Translations under genes and position numbers: made by a program | Shown: piece after piece, positions 33,747 through 41,144 of the stretch | Layout: each line of letters starts with the position of its first letter | Numbering within the stretch: position 1 is the first letter of the stretch | Notes under the pieces: generated by a model | What the model was told of the DNA's origin: nothing | The model's input: the letters and a program-made list of their open reading frames with translations, nothing else | The model's database searches: none | Assembly: GCF_013155375.1 (NCBI RefSeq) | Contig: NZ_JABJQY010000005.1 | Coordinates: 248,001 to 312,000 of the forward strand | Reading direction: 5' to 3' | Length of the DNA stretch: 64,000 nt | DNA from: Nocardioides sp. zg-1308 | GTDB taxonomy: Bacteria; Actinomycetota; Actinomycetes; Propionibacteriales; Nocardioidaceae

Positions 33747-34637
33747 CTAGGACAGGTCCTTGCGCAGGTGCACGTCCGCGACGCCGGCGCCCTGCTCGAG
33801 GAACGTACGACGCGCGTCGGCGTCGTGGCCGTAGACCCGCAGGTGCACGTCGCGGACCCCGAGCGCGTCCACGTGGCGTCGGAGGGCGCCCAGGAACGAC
33901 GGCGTCAGTCGCTGTCCCCGGTGCTCGGGGAAGAGGTCGATGGTGTTGCCGTAGAAGTCCAGCGCGCCGTCGCGCTCGACCAACGTCGCCCAGGCGCGGC
34001 CGACCGCGACCCCGTCGACCGTGCCGGTGATCAGCAGCTCGTCCTCGGGCGGCGGGTCGTCGCCCAGTCGTGCGAGCCGGGCCTCCAGCTCGTCCAGCCG
34101 TGAGCCGGCGACGTCGACGACCCCGGCTCGAGCCATCCCGGCGCGCAGCTGCTCGCCCACGTCGGCGACGAAGCGGGTGCGCTCGTCCGCGTCCATGGGC
34201 CGCACCGACACCCGGCGGTCCTCCTGCAGCTCGGTCGCCGAGCCGGGGTCGAGCCGCTTGGCGACGGTCGTCATGGTCGCCCGGAAGCCTGCGTCGCCGA
34301 AGACACCGGCCAGCTCCGGTGCGACAGCCGTGGTCAGCGTGGTGGCGCCGCGAGCGCGGACGTGGGACTCCAGGGCGGCGATGACGGCCGCCCACGGCCC
34401 GGTCGCGTCGCGCGGGAGCGAGGTCTGGAGGACCCGCACGACGCAGAGCCGCCGGCCCGCGTCGTCGGTGTGGTCGAGCAGTGCCCCACCGACCCGGACC
34501 CCGTCGACCGTCAGGCTCACGGCCTCGCGGTGGGCGCCCTCGGGCGCCTCGGGCAGGGGCGCACCGGCGGCCGAGCCGGACGCCTGCCAGGCGTCCAGCT
34601 CGGTCCCCGGCATCGGGTCGACGCGGGCGGTGCTCAT
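33747..34637 (-). CDS. Tandem GNAT acetyltransferase-like protein
   Basis: A 296-aa protein with two GNAT-like halves, about residues 1-140 and 145-296. The N-terminal half is degenerate; the C-terminal half keeps the acyl-CoA motif IDLFPEHRGQRLTPSFLGALRRHV and DVHLRVYGHDADARRTFLEQGAG. It resembles mycothiol-synthase-like double-GNAT proteins in layout, but no substrate can be named. Its ATG overlaps the stop of the upstream secreted-protein gene (ATGA), an odd pairing of a cytoplasmic enzyme with an exported protein. Confidence 0.85.
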   Translation of the reverse strand: MSTARVDPMPGTELDAWQASGSAAGAPLPEAPEGAHREAVSLTVDGVRVGGALLDHTDDAGRRLCVVRVLQTSLPRDATGPWAAVIAALESHVRARGATTLTTAVAPELAGVFGDAGFRATMTTVAKRLDPGSATELQEDRRVSVRPMDADERTRFVADVGEQLRAGMARAGVVDVAGSRLDELEARLARLGDDPPPEDELLITGTVDGVAVGRAWATLVERDGALDFYGNTIDLFPEHRGQRLTPSFLGALRRHVDALGVRDVHLRVYGHDADARRTFLEQGAGVADVHLRKDLS

Positions 34638-36763
34638 CGAGCCCGGAACGTGTCCGAGGTGAAGGCGGTGAAGCGGGCGTTGGGCAGGAGCCGCACGCGG
34701 TAGCGCGTGACGCGGTTGCCGTTGCGGTCGCGGACGGTCAGCGAGGCGTCGCCCTTGCGGTCGAGCCTGAGCGTCCTCACCACGAGCCAGTGACCGTCGG
34801 CCACCCGGGCGTGGACCCGGATCCTCTCCCCGGCCGCGGTGGCCGGGCCGGTGACCCGCAGGCGATCGGCGCCGGTGTCGGAGCCTGACCCGGTCAGCCG
34901 GAGGCTGACGCTGCCCTTCACGGGGTCCGTGCCCACCGGCGGCGTGACCGGCGTGACCGGGGCGGCGGCGGTGAAGTCGGCGGTCGCGTCGATCGAGTCG
35001 CCCAGGCCGCGGGCGGTGACGCGCAGCCGGCCACCCGTCTCGGCCGGGTTGCCGGCCTCGGCGGGGTCGGCGAGGACGACGGAGAACGTGCCGTCGTCGG
35101 CGGTCGCGAGCGAGCCCTCGAGGGCTCGCCCGTCGCCGACGACGAGGCCGGCGTCGGCCTGCGTGCCGGGCGCCTGCTCGGTGCCGCGGGTGTAGCCGAG
35201 GTCGATGGCACGACCGGGAAGCGGCTGGCCCTCCACGGTGAGGGAGCCGGTGTACGTGATCCTCCCGCCGGACGGAGCCGTGCCCGCGACAGGAGTCAGG
35301 CCCAGGACGGCGTCGCCCGCGACGAACGTCACCAGCTCCGGTGCCGCGTCCGCCGGGCTGCCGGGGGTCGAGAAGGCCAGCGTGTAGGCACCGTCGGGTC
35401 CGGCAGCGTCGAAGGGCACCACGAGGCGCCCGGCCGCGTCGGTCGTCGCCTCGACCGGTGTGGCGCTCTGCTGGCCGCTCGGCTGCAGCGCGTAGGTGAT
35501 CTGCTCCTCGCTGCCGAACGGCTTGCCGGCGCCGTCGACGAGCTGGAGGGCGATGTCGCCCGGGGCGTGCTCGCGGTCGTCGAAGACGGCGCCGTCGGCG
35601 AGCACCGCCTCCACACCCTCGAGGACGGGCACGTAGGCGGAGGTCGCAACGACCTCGGTCGCGACGTCGACGCCCTCGTCGAAGCCGTCCGCGTCCGTGG
35701 TGTTGGCGTAGTAGGTCTCGGTCGAGCTGTTGGGCTGCTCGGCGGTGACGAGGCCCAGAGCATCGGTGTAGCCGACCAGACCACCGTCGGAGGTGCGGCG
35801 CACCTCGGCGCCGACAACGGCGCGTTGGCCCTGGTCGAGGACGGTGATGCCGACCGTCGTCCGCTCGGGACCCGCGACGGGGTCCGCAGACGCCGTGACG
35901 GACGTGATCGTCTGCGCCTGCAGGAGGGCGGGCTGGACGGTGTCGCTGCCCCGCTCGGCGCGCACCGCCAGGGCGTCGCCGTCCGCGGCGTCGAACCCGG
36001 CGATGTCGAGGACGCCGGTGAAGCGGCCGCCGTCGACGGTGACGAAACCGCCGGTGGGGTCGAAGGAGACCTTCAGCGGGGCGGGGCTCACGGCGGCGTC
36101 GACCTGTCCACGGAAGGCGCCGACGGCGGGGTTCCAGGCCGACAGCTCGACGACGCCGTCGGTGGCCGAGGTGGTGCCGCTCACCGCGAGCAGGCGTCCG
36201 GTGCGACCGGAGTCGGCGTAGGGCTGGGCGAAGAACGGCCCCAGCGTGGAGAAGCCGATCCCGGGAGCACCGACGGAAACGGCGTCGACCGGCGAGCCGT
36301 CACCCGAGATGGCCACCGTCCGGGGGACGGAGGACGTCACCGTGGCGGGGGCGTCGTCGGTCGCCGCGGTGGTCTCCACCGCGCGGACCGCGACGGACGT
36401 GCCGACCAGGGCCGGCTCGGGCTGCCAGTCGAACGACACGTACGCGCCCTGGACCGTGCTCGTCGACGACGGCACAGGCGTCCAGCCGGCGGTGGAGTCC
36501 CCGGCCGCGGGATCCGCGTTGTACTCGAACGAGACCGTGGCGCCGGGGTCGACCCGCTGGGCCGTGAGCGTCACGCTCCTGGCGCCGCCGGCGAAGGTGT
36601 CGCGGTCGAGCCGGACGGACGCGAGTCCGTCGGCCTGGCTGAGCAGGAGCGGGCGGGTGGTCTCCGCGGCGGAGGCTGGTGCCGCGCTCACCGCCAGTCC
36701 CGTGATCACGAGCGCGCTGACGGCGCTCACCGCCAGTCCCTGACCGAGCTTGCTGAGCTGCAT
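34634..36763 (-). CDS. Large secreted protein with Ig-like repeats
   Basis: Exported 709-aa protein of unknown function. ATG 36763 has AGAGGG five bases upstream and opens a signal peptide ending PASAAETT at about residue 34. The mature protein is acidic, Thr/Val/Gly-rich and apparently all-beta, with Ig-like or bacterial-Ig-like units (for example GPERTTVGITVLDQGQRAVVGAEV, VDGAGKPFGSEEQITYALQPS, GRITYTGSLTVEGQPLPGRAI). The C-terminal 90 residues form a separate basic beta domain (KGSVSLRLTGSG onward). There is no LPXTG or membrane anchor. A surface or adhesion role is inference. A TAGGGT box at 36818-36823 may be its promoter. Confidence 0.82.
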   Translation of the reverse strand: MQLSKLGQGLAVSAVSALVITGLAVSAAPASAAETTRPLLLSQADGLASVRLDRDTFAGGARSVTLTAQRVDPGATVSFEYNADPAAGDSTAGWTPVPSSTSTVQGAYVSFDWQPEPALVGTSVAVRAVETTAATDDAPATVTSSVPRTVAISGDGSPVDAVSVGAPGIGFSTLGPFFAQPYADSGRTGRLLAVSGTTSATDGVVELSAWNPAVGAFRGQVDAAVSPAPLKVSFDPTGGFVTVDGGRFTGVLDIAGFDAADGDALAVRAERGSDTVQPALLQAQTITSVTASADPVAGPERTTVGITVLDQGQRAVVGAEVRRTSDGGLVGYTDALGLVTAEQPNSSTETYYANTTDADGFDEGVDVATEVVATSAYVPVLEGVEAVLADGAVFDDREHAPGDIALQLVDGAGKPFGSEEQITYALQPSGQQSATPVEATTDAAGRLVVPFDAAGPDGAYTLAFSTPGSPADAAPELVTFVAGDAVLGLTPVAGTAPSGGRITYTGSLTVEGQPLPGRAIDLGYTRGTEQAPGTQADAGLVVGDGRALEGSLATADDGTFSVVLADPAEAGNPAETGGRLRVTARGLGDSIDATADFTAAAPVTPVTPPVGTDPVKGSVSLRLTGSGSDTGADRLRVTGPATAAGERIRVHARVADGHWLVVRTLRLDRKGDASLTVRDRNGNRVTRYRVRLLPNARFTAFTSDTFRAR

Positions 36764-36898
36764 CGTCACCCTCTGCGTCCGACGCCCGCGTCCCCACTGA
36801 CCGGGCGAACCTCGCCGACCCTAGGTGAGCACGGACGGGCCCGATGGCGAATTGGGGAAACGGTGGAACGGCGCTGGCGGTGCGGTGGGACGGGCGCC

Positions 36899-38428
36899 TC
36901 ACCCCGCCACGTGGCTGCGCACCGTCTCGATCGTGTCGGCCTCGGCGGCGCCCTTGTCGTCGCGGTAGCGGACCACCCGCGCGAAGCGGAGGGCCACGCC
37001 GCCGGGGTAGCGCGTGGAGCGCTGGAGACCGTCGAAGGCGATCTCGACGACCTGCTCGGGGCGCACCTCGACGACGTAGCTGTCCCGGATCGTGGTGGGG
37101 GAGACGGCCAGCTCGGTGAAGCGCTCGGTCTGCCACGCGAGCGTCTCGTCGGTCATGCCCTTGAACGTCTTGCCGAGCATCACGAACCCGGTCGGCGACG
37201 CGTCGTCGCGCGCACCGAGGTGGATGTTGGAGAGCCATCCCTCGCGGCGGCCGGAGCCCCACTCGACCGCCAGCACGACCAGGTCGAGCGTGTGGACGGG
37301 CTTGACCTTGACCCACGCCGACCCGCGCCGTCCGGCGGCGTAGGGCGCGGAGAGGTCCTTGAGCACGACTCCCTCGTGGCCGGCGGCGACCGTCTCGGCG
37401 GCGAAGGAGTCGGCGGCCGCGGCGTCGGCGGTCACGAGCCGGCGGACGCGGTGCCGCTCGGGCACCAGCGCGTCGAGGGCGGCGAGCCGCTCGTGTCCGG
37501 GGGAGTCGAGCAGGTCCTGGCCGTCGACGTGCAGCAGGTCGAAGAAGTGGGGGGTGACCGCGACGCCGGTGTCCTGCGCGGTGCGGCTGGCGGTGTCCTG
37601 GAAGGCGAGCGGGCGGCCGTCGTCGGACAGCGCGAGGGCCTCGCCGTCGAGGACGAAGCGCTCGGCGGGCAGCGAGCGCGCCACCTCCACCACCTCGGGC
37701 AGCCGCGTGGTGATGTCGTCGAGGCTGCGGGTGACCACCAGCACGTCGTCGCCGTCGCGGTGGACCTGGATGCGGATGCCGTCGAGCTTGGCGTCGATCG
37801 CGACCTCGGTGGCGCCGTCGGGGGAGAGCCCGGCCATCGCGGTGGCCACGTCGGGAGCGCTCGAGGCGAGCATCGGCATGACGGGGCGACCCACCTCGAG
37901 CCCGATGCCGGCGAGCGCCTCCTCGCCGGCGAACGCCGCCCCGGCCGCAGCGACGGTGCTGCCGGCGAGCATGGCGGCACGGCGCACGGCGGCGAGCGGC
38001 ACGCCGGCCACCTGCGCGACCGCCTCCTGCGTGACGGCGTCGAGGGCTCCCTGGCGGATGTTGCCCGTCACCACCGCGCGCAGCCACGCCTGCTCCGCAG
38101 CGGTGGCCCGGCCGAAGAGGTCCTCCACCGCTGATCGGCGGGCCTGCTGGGAGCCGGTGCCCGAGATCCGCGACATGGCCTCGAACGCCTCGTGCACGTC
38201 GAGCACGGACAGCGACGGCTCGTCGGCGGGCGGTGGCAGGTCGCTGACGCCGCGCCAGCCCAGTCCCGTGCGCCGCTGACGGAGGGCGCCGCCGAGGTAG
38301 GACACGACGACCTCGAGCTCGTCGGGACCGACCCGGCCGAGCAGCTCGGCGAGCGCGACCACCTTGGCCTTGCGGGAGCGGGTGGCGGCGACGGCGGCGG
38401 AGGTCGCGACCAGCTCGGCGAGCAGCAT
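36899..38428 (-). CDS. ATP-dependent DNA ligase (LigB type)
   Basis: Nick-sealing ligase (509 aa). An N-terminal helical DNA-binding domain (about 1-180) precedes the adenylation domain with the AMP-accepting lysine Lys214 in IDAKLDGIRIQVHR. Further motifs: FVLDGEALAL (III), FFDLLHVDG (IIIa), EGVVLKDLSAPYAAG (IV) and WVKVKP (V), then an OB-fold domain to the C-terminus. Size and order match mycobacterial LigB rather than LigC or LigD. It might supply nick sealing to the ligase-less PE-Pol gene 15 kb away, but no evidence links them. Confidence 0.93.
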   Translation of the reverse strand: MLLAELVATSAAVAATRSRKAKVVALAELLGRVGPDELEVVVSYLGGALRQRRTGLGWRGVSDLPPPADEPSLSVLDVHEAFEAMSRISGTGSQQARRSAVEDLFGRATAAEQAWLRAVVTGNIRQGALDAVTQEAVAQVAGVPLAAVRRAAMLAGSTVAAAGAAFAGEEALAGIGLEVGRPVMPMLASSAPDVATAMAGLSPDGATEVAIDAKLDGIRIQVHRDGDDVLVVTRSLDDITTRLPEVVEVARSLPAERFVLDGEALALSDDGRPLAFQDTASRTAQDTGVAVTPHFFDLLHVDGQDLLDSPGHERLAALDALVPERHRVRRLVTADAAAADSFAAETVAAGHEGVVLKDLSAPYAAGRRGSAWVKVKPVHTLDLVVLAVEWGSGRREGWLSNIHLGARDDASPTGFVMLGKTFKGMTDETLAWQTERFTELAVSPTTIRDSYVVEVRPEQVVEIAFDGLQRSTRYPGGVALRFARVVRYRDDKGAAEADTIETVRSHVAG

Positions 38429-38434
38429 GCGCCC

Positions 38435-38440
38435 ATCCTG
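38435..38440 (-). promoter_or_regulatory. Weak -10 box (CAGGAT) for ligase gene
   Basis: Minus-strand CAGGAT with a 6-nt spacer before the ATG at 38428; it differs from TANNNT at the first base. Confidence 0.3.
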
Positions 38441-38475
38441 CCGCCACCCACCGACAGGCGCTCCCTCCGTGCGGG

Positions 38476-38481
38476 CAGGAT
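38476..38481 (+). promoter_or_regulatory. Weak -10 box (CAGGAT) for PaiB-like gene
   Basis: CAGGAT with a 6-nt spacer before the GTG at 38488. The same CAGGATGGG string occurs in mirror position before the divergent ligase gene. Confidence 0.3.
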
Positions 38482-38487
38482 GGGGGA

Positions 38488-39102
38488 GTGACCGACCCCC
38501 AGCTCTACGTCCCGCGCTTCAACGTGATGGACCCCGACGACGTGCGCGGGTTCGTCCACGCCGTGGCGGCCGCCCAGCTGGTCACGGTGGGGGAGGACGG
38601 GCAGCCCGACGCGACCTTCCTCCCGGTCCTGTGGGAGGGCGACCGGCTCGTGGGCCACCTTGCCCGGGCCAACCCGCACTGGCGCCGGATCGTCACGGGG
38701 TCGCCGGCCCTCGCGGTCGTCACGGGGCCGGACACCTACGTGTCGCCGTCGTGGTACGCCGCCAAGGCCGAGCACGGCAAGGTCGTGCCGACGTGGAACT
38801 ACTCGGTGGTCCACCTCCGTGGCCGGGTCACCGTGCACGACGACCCGGACTGGGTGCGCGCCCTCGTCACCCGCCTGACCGACCGCCACGAGGAGCACCG
38901 TGCGGACCGGTGGCGGGTCACCGACGCGCCCGAGGACTACGTCACCAAGAACCTCCGCCCGATCGTGGGCGTCGAGCTCGTGGTGGAGTCCGTCGAGGCG
39001 AAGGCCAAGCTCAGCCAGAACCGCTCGGACGCCGACCGCGCCGGCGTCGCCGCCGGGCTCGCGGCCGACGGCGCCGACCCCGACGGCCTGGTGGCCCCGT
39101 GA
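38488..39102 (+). CDS. PaiB-like FMN-binding split-barrel protein
   Basis: FMN-binding protein (204 aa) of the PaiB (Pfam FMN_bind_2) family. Diagnostic segments: YVPRFNVMDPDDVRGFVHA at the N-terminus, PVLWEGDRLVGHLARANPHW and YVSPSWYAAKAEHGKVVPTWNY, the latter two forming the flavin and heme-type pocket in relatives. The Bacillus PaiB name implies transcription regulation, but most homologues are probably flavin proteins of unknown role. Its stop overlaps the next start by one base. Confidence 0.92.
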   Translation: MTDPQLYVPRFNVMDPDDVRGFVHAVAAAQLVTVGEDGQPDATFLPVLWEGDRLVGHLARANPHWRRIVTGSPALAVVTGPDTYVSPSWYAAKAEHGKVVPTWNYSVVHLRGRVTVHDDPDWVRALVTRLTDRHEEHRADRWRVTDAPEDYVTKNLRPIVGVELVVESVEAKAKLSQNRSDADRAGVAAGLAADGADPDGLVAP

Positions 39103-39725
39103 TGGCCGGCCGCGTGCGTGAGCGCTTCCACGGGCGGATCGCTGGCGTCGGCAGCACCAGCGGCGTCCGGGTGGTCGTCGGACGGTGGGACGCCTCGCCG
39201 TGGGGCTCCTTCGCCGACGTGATGGTCGAGGACGCAACCGGCCACCGCGTGCTGCTCGCGCCCGACGAGCGGGTGCGCGAGTTCGTCGCGGCGACCTACA
39301 CCTTCGACGAGCACGTCATCGAGCCGGTCGAGGTGCGGGACACCGCCGGCGGCTGGCTGGTCGAGACGCCGTCGCTGCGCCTCCACCTCGTCACCGGGCG
39401 TCGTACGCCGCTGGGCGCGGCCCTCGGACTGGTCCCGGCGCGGGTGGCGACCGCGCCCGCCTGGTGCGCCGTGGCCGACCCCGTGGCCCGCGTGGTGCTG
39501 CGCGGCGTCCGGACCCGGGGGACCGCCGGCAACGACCGGCGCGAGTGGTACGGCGCGACCTCGGTGCACGCCGTCGTCGCCGTCGACGGGTCTTGGCGCG
39601 GAGCCGACCTCGGACACCTGGCCCCCGTCGACCCGCCCTGCAGGTTCGGCTTCTCCTCCACGCCGAGGCGGCCGTCGGTGACCGACGTGGTCACGACGAT
39701 CGAGCGGCCCGCCCAGGACCGCTAG
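39102..39725 (+). CDS. Conserved protein of unknown function
   Basis: Not recognised. A 207-aa soluble protein with no signal peptide or membrane helix, rich in Arg and Val, predicted mostly beta in the first half (RIAGVGSTSGVRVVVGRWD, FADVMVEDATGHRVLLAPDERVREFVAATY). The C-terminal half contains RGVRTRGTAGNDRREWYGATSVHAVV. ATG 39102 overlaps the PaiB-like stop, so it is likely co-translated with it. Similar genes occur in related actinobacteria as far as I recall, without annotation. Confidence 0.78.
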   Translation: MAGRVRERFHGRIAGVGSTSGVRVVVGRWDASPWGSFADVMVEDATGHRVLLAPDERVREFVAATYTFDEHVIEPVEVRDTAGGWLVETPSLRLHLVTGRRTPLGAALGLVPARVATAPAWCAVADPVARVVLRGVRTRGTAGNDRREWYGATSVHAVVAVDGSWRGADLGHLAPVDPPCRFGFSSTPRRPSVTDVVTTIERPAQDR

Positions 39726-39769
39726 GCACGGATCCGTCCGTTCCGGGGACGCCCGCCCCCGGGCGTGGG

Positions 39770-39775
39770 TAGCGT
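39770..39775 (+). promoter_or_regulatory. -10 box (TAGCGT) for leaderless start at 39782
   Basis: TAGCGT, 6-nt spacer, GTG at 39782, no ribosome site. Confidence 0.5.
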
Positions 39776-39781
39776 CCTGGG

Positions 39782-40417
39782 GTGAAGTTCAGGACGGTGC
39801 TGGTGGGCGCCCTCGTCGTCATCGCGGTGGCGGTCGGCGGCATGGTGGCGAGCTCGTGGACGGACATCTCCGGACTCGTCTCCGGCGCCCGCGCGAGCTC
39901 CGAGCTGTGCTCGACCTTCGACGAGGACGAGCGGCTCGACCTGATGGGCGTCGAGACGCCGACGCGGATGCTGGACGTCGAGGGCTCCCTCGACCCCTAC
40001 ACGTGCCGGTGGTCGACGTCGGACCCGAGCCAGGGGTCGTTCGTGCAGGTGGTCGCGGCCCCGGCGGAGCAGTGGGCGGCGAGCGTCGCGACCGCGCTGG
40101 CGTCGCAGCCACCGGCCGGTGACCCGCGACGCGTGCGGCAGCTGCGCCGGGCGGCGGCGCAGCCGATCGCGACCGGCGCCGACGGGTGCCGCTTCACGCG
40201 GAGGCTGTTCCGGCTCGGCGGCGCCCCCGACGGCGCACCGCGGCTGGTGGCGGAGGCGCTCTCCACGATGGGCGAGCCGATGATGATGGCGCAGAGCTGT
40301 GTCGACGGTCGCTACGCCGCGGTCATGGTGGCCAAGCCCGCCGTGGCGGTGGACCAGGCCCTGGCGCGCCGGACCGACCGGGCGCTCCGTCGGCTGGAGG
40401 AGTCCCCGCAGGACTGA
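39782..40417 (+). CDS. Membrane-anchored extracytoplasmic protein of unknown function
   Basis: A 211-aa protein with an uncleaved-looking N-terminal helix (VLVGALVVIAVAVGGMVASSW) and an extracytoplasmic domain with four cysteines: LCSTFDEDE, YTCRWS, DGCRFTRR and AQSCVDGR. The layout of a cysteine early, a central CRW segment and a late cysteine vaguely recalls DUF3558-type mycobacterial proteins. That resemblance is weak and I would not assign the family. Leaderless promoter upstream. Confidence 0.78.
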   Translation: MKFRTVLVGALVVIAVAVGGMVASSWTDISGLVSGARASSELCSTFDEDERLDLMGVETPTRMLDVEGSLDPYTCRWSTSDPSQGSFVQVVAAPAEQWAASVATALASQPPAGDPRRVRQLRRAAAQPIATGADGCRFTRRLFRLGGAPDGAPRLVAEALSTMGEPMMMAQSCVDGRYAAVMVAKPAVAVDQALARRTDRALRRLEESPQD

Positions 40418-40517
40418 GCGGGCGTCCCCTCCTCCGCTGGTGCCGATCTCCGGCACCCAGGTGCCGCCCGCGGCCGAACCGGGTGACGACCCCGTCCGGT
40501 GCACCCACGATGGAGCC

Positions 40518-41123
40518 ATGATCGACCTCCGCCGCACGTCCGGGATCACAGCCGCCGTCGTCGGCACGAGCCTGCTCCTGGGCGGGCTGACCTCCTGGGC
40601 CCAGGGCGTCCTGCCGGACGCGCTGGCGCCGTTCGCCAACTCGCCGTCGGGCTGGACGCTGTTGACCGTCCTGGTCGTGGCCACCGCCCGGCCCTCGCTC
40701 GGAGCGGGTGCGGCGCTGGGCGTGGCCTCCTTCGTGAGCCTCGTGCTGGGCTACACCGCGGCCTCCGAGCTGCGAGGGCTGAGCTACGACCCGATGCTCT
40801 GGGGTGTCGTCGGCGTGGTCGCCGGGCCCTTCGTCGGTGCGGCAGCCGCAGCGGTCGTGCACAGCCGCGCCGTCGTCGCAGCGGTGGGCGCGGGCGTCCT
40901 CGCCGGCGTGCTCGTCGCGGACGGGATCTACGGCCTGACCGTCGTCGGCGGCTCCACCAGCCCGGTCTACTGGAGCCTGTGCCTCGTGGCCGGCTGCGCG
41001 CTCGTCGGGACCACCGCGGTGCGGTTGCGCAGTCCTGCGGCCGCTGCCGGCGTGGTGGCCAGTGCTGCAGCGGCGACCGGGGTGCTCACCGTCGGCTACG
41101 GCGTGCTCAACCAGATGTCCTGA
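40518..41123 (+). CDS. DUF6518-like integral membrane protein
   Basis: A 201-aa membrane protein with about six helices, glycine- and alanine-rich, starting IDLRRTSGITAAVVGTSLLLGGLTSWAQG. The segments GWTLLTVLVVATARPS and LGVVGVVAGPFVGAAAAAVV-like helices, with a small loop containing YDPMLWG, resemble DUF6518 proteins. Function unknown. CACGAT 6 nt before the ATG may be a weak leaderless box. It converges with the sugar operon, 21 bp between stops. Confidence 0.78.
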   Translation: MIDLRRTSGITAAVVGTSLLLGGLTSWAQGVLPDALAPFANSPSGWTLLTVLVVATARPSLGAGAALGVASFVSLVLGYTAASELRGLSYDPMLWGVVGVVAGPFVGAAAAAVVHSRAVVAAVGAGVLAGVLVADGIYGLTVVGGSTSPVYWSLCLVAGCALVGTTAVRLRSPAAAAGVVASAAAATGVLTVGYGVLNQMS

Positions 41124-41144
41124 GGCCCTGCCCCGACTGACTCG

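Noticed and set aside
36899..38428. Ligase of a complete NHEJ LigD
   Set aside because: Domain order and size match stand-alone LigB, no Ku gene is in the window, and it is 15 kb from the PE-Pol gene.
41124..41144. Bidirectional terminator between the DUF6518-like gene and the sugar operon
   Set aside because: A short CTGA-CTCG-TCAG palindrome is present but the stem is only four pairs and there is no U-tract.
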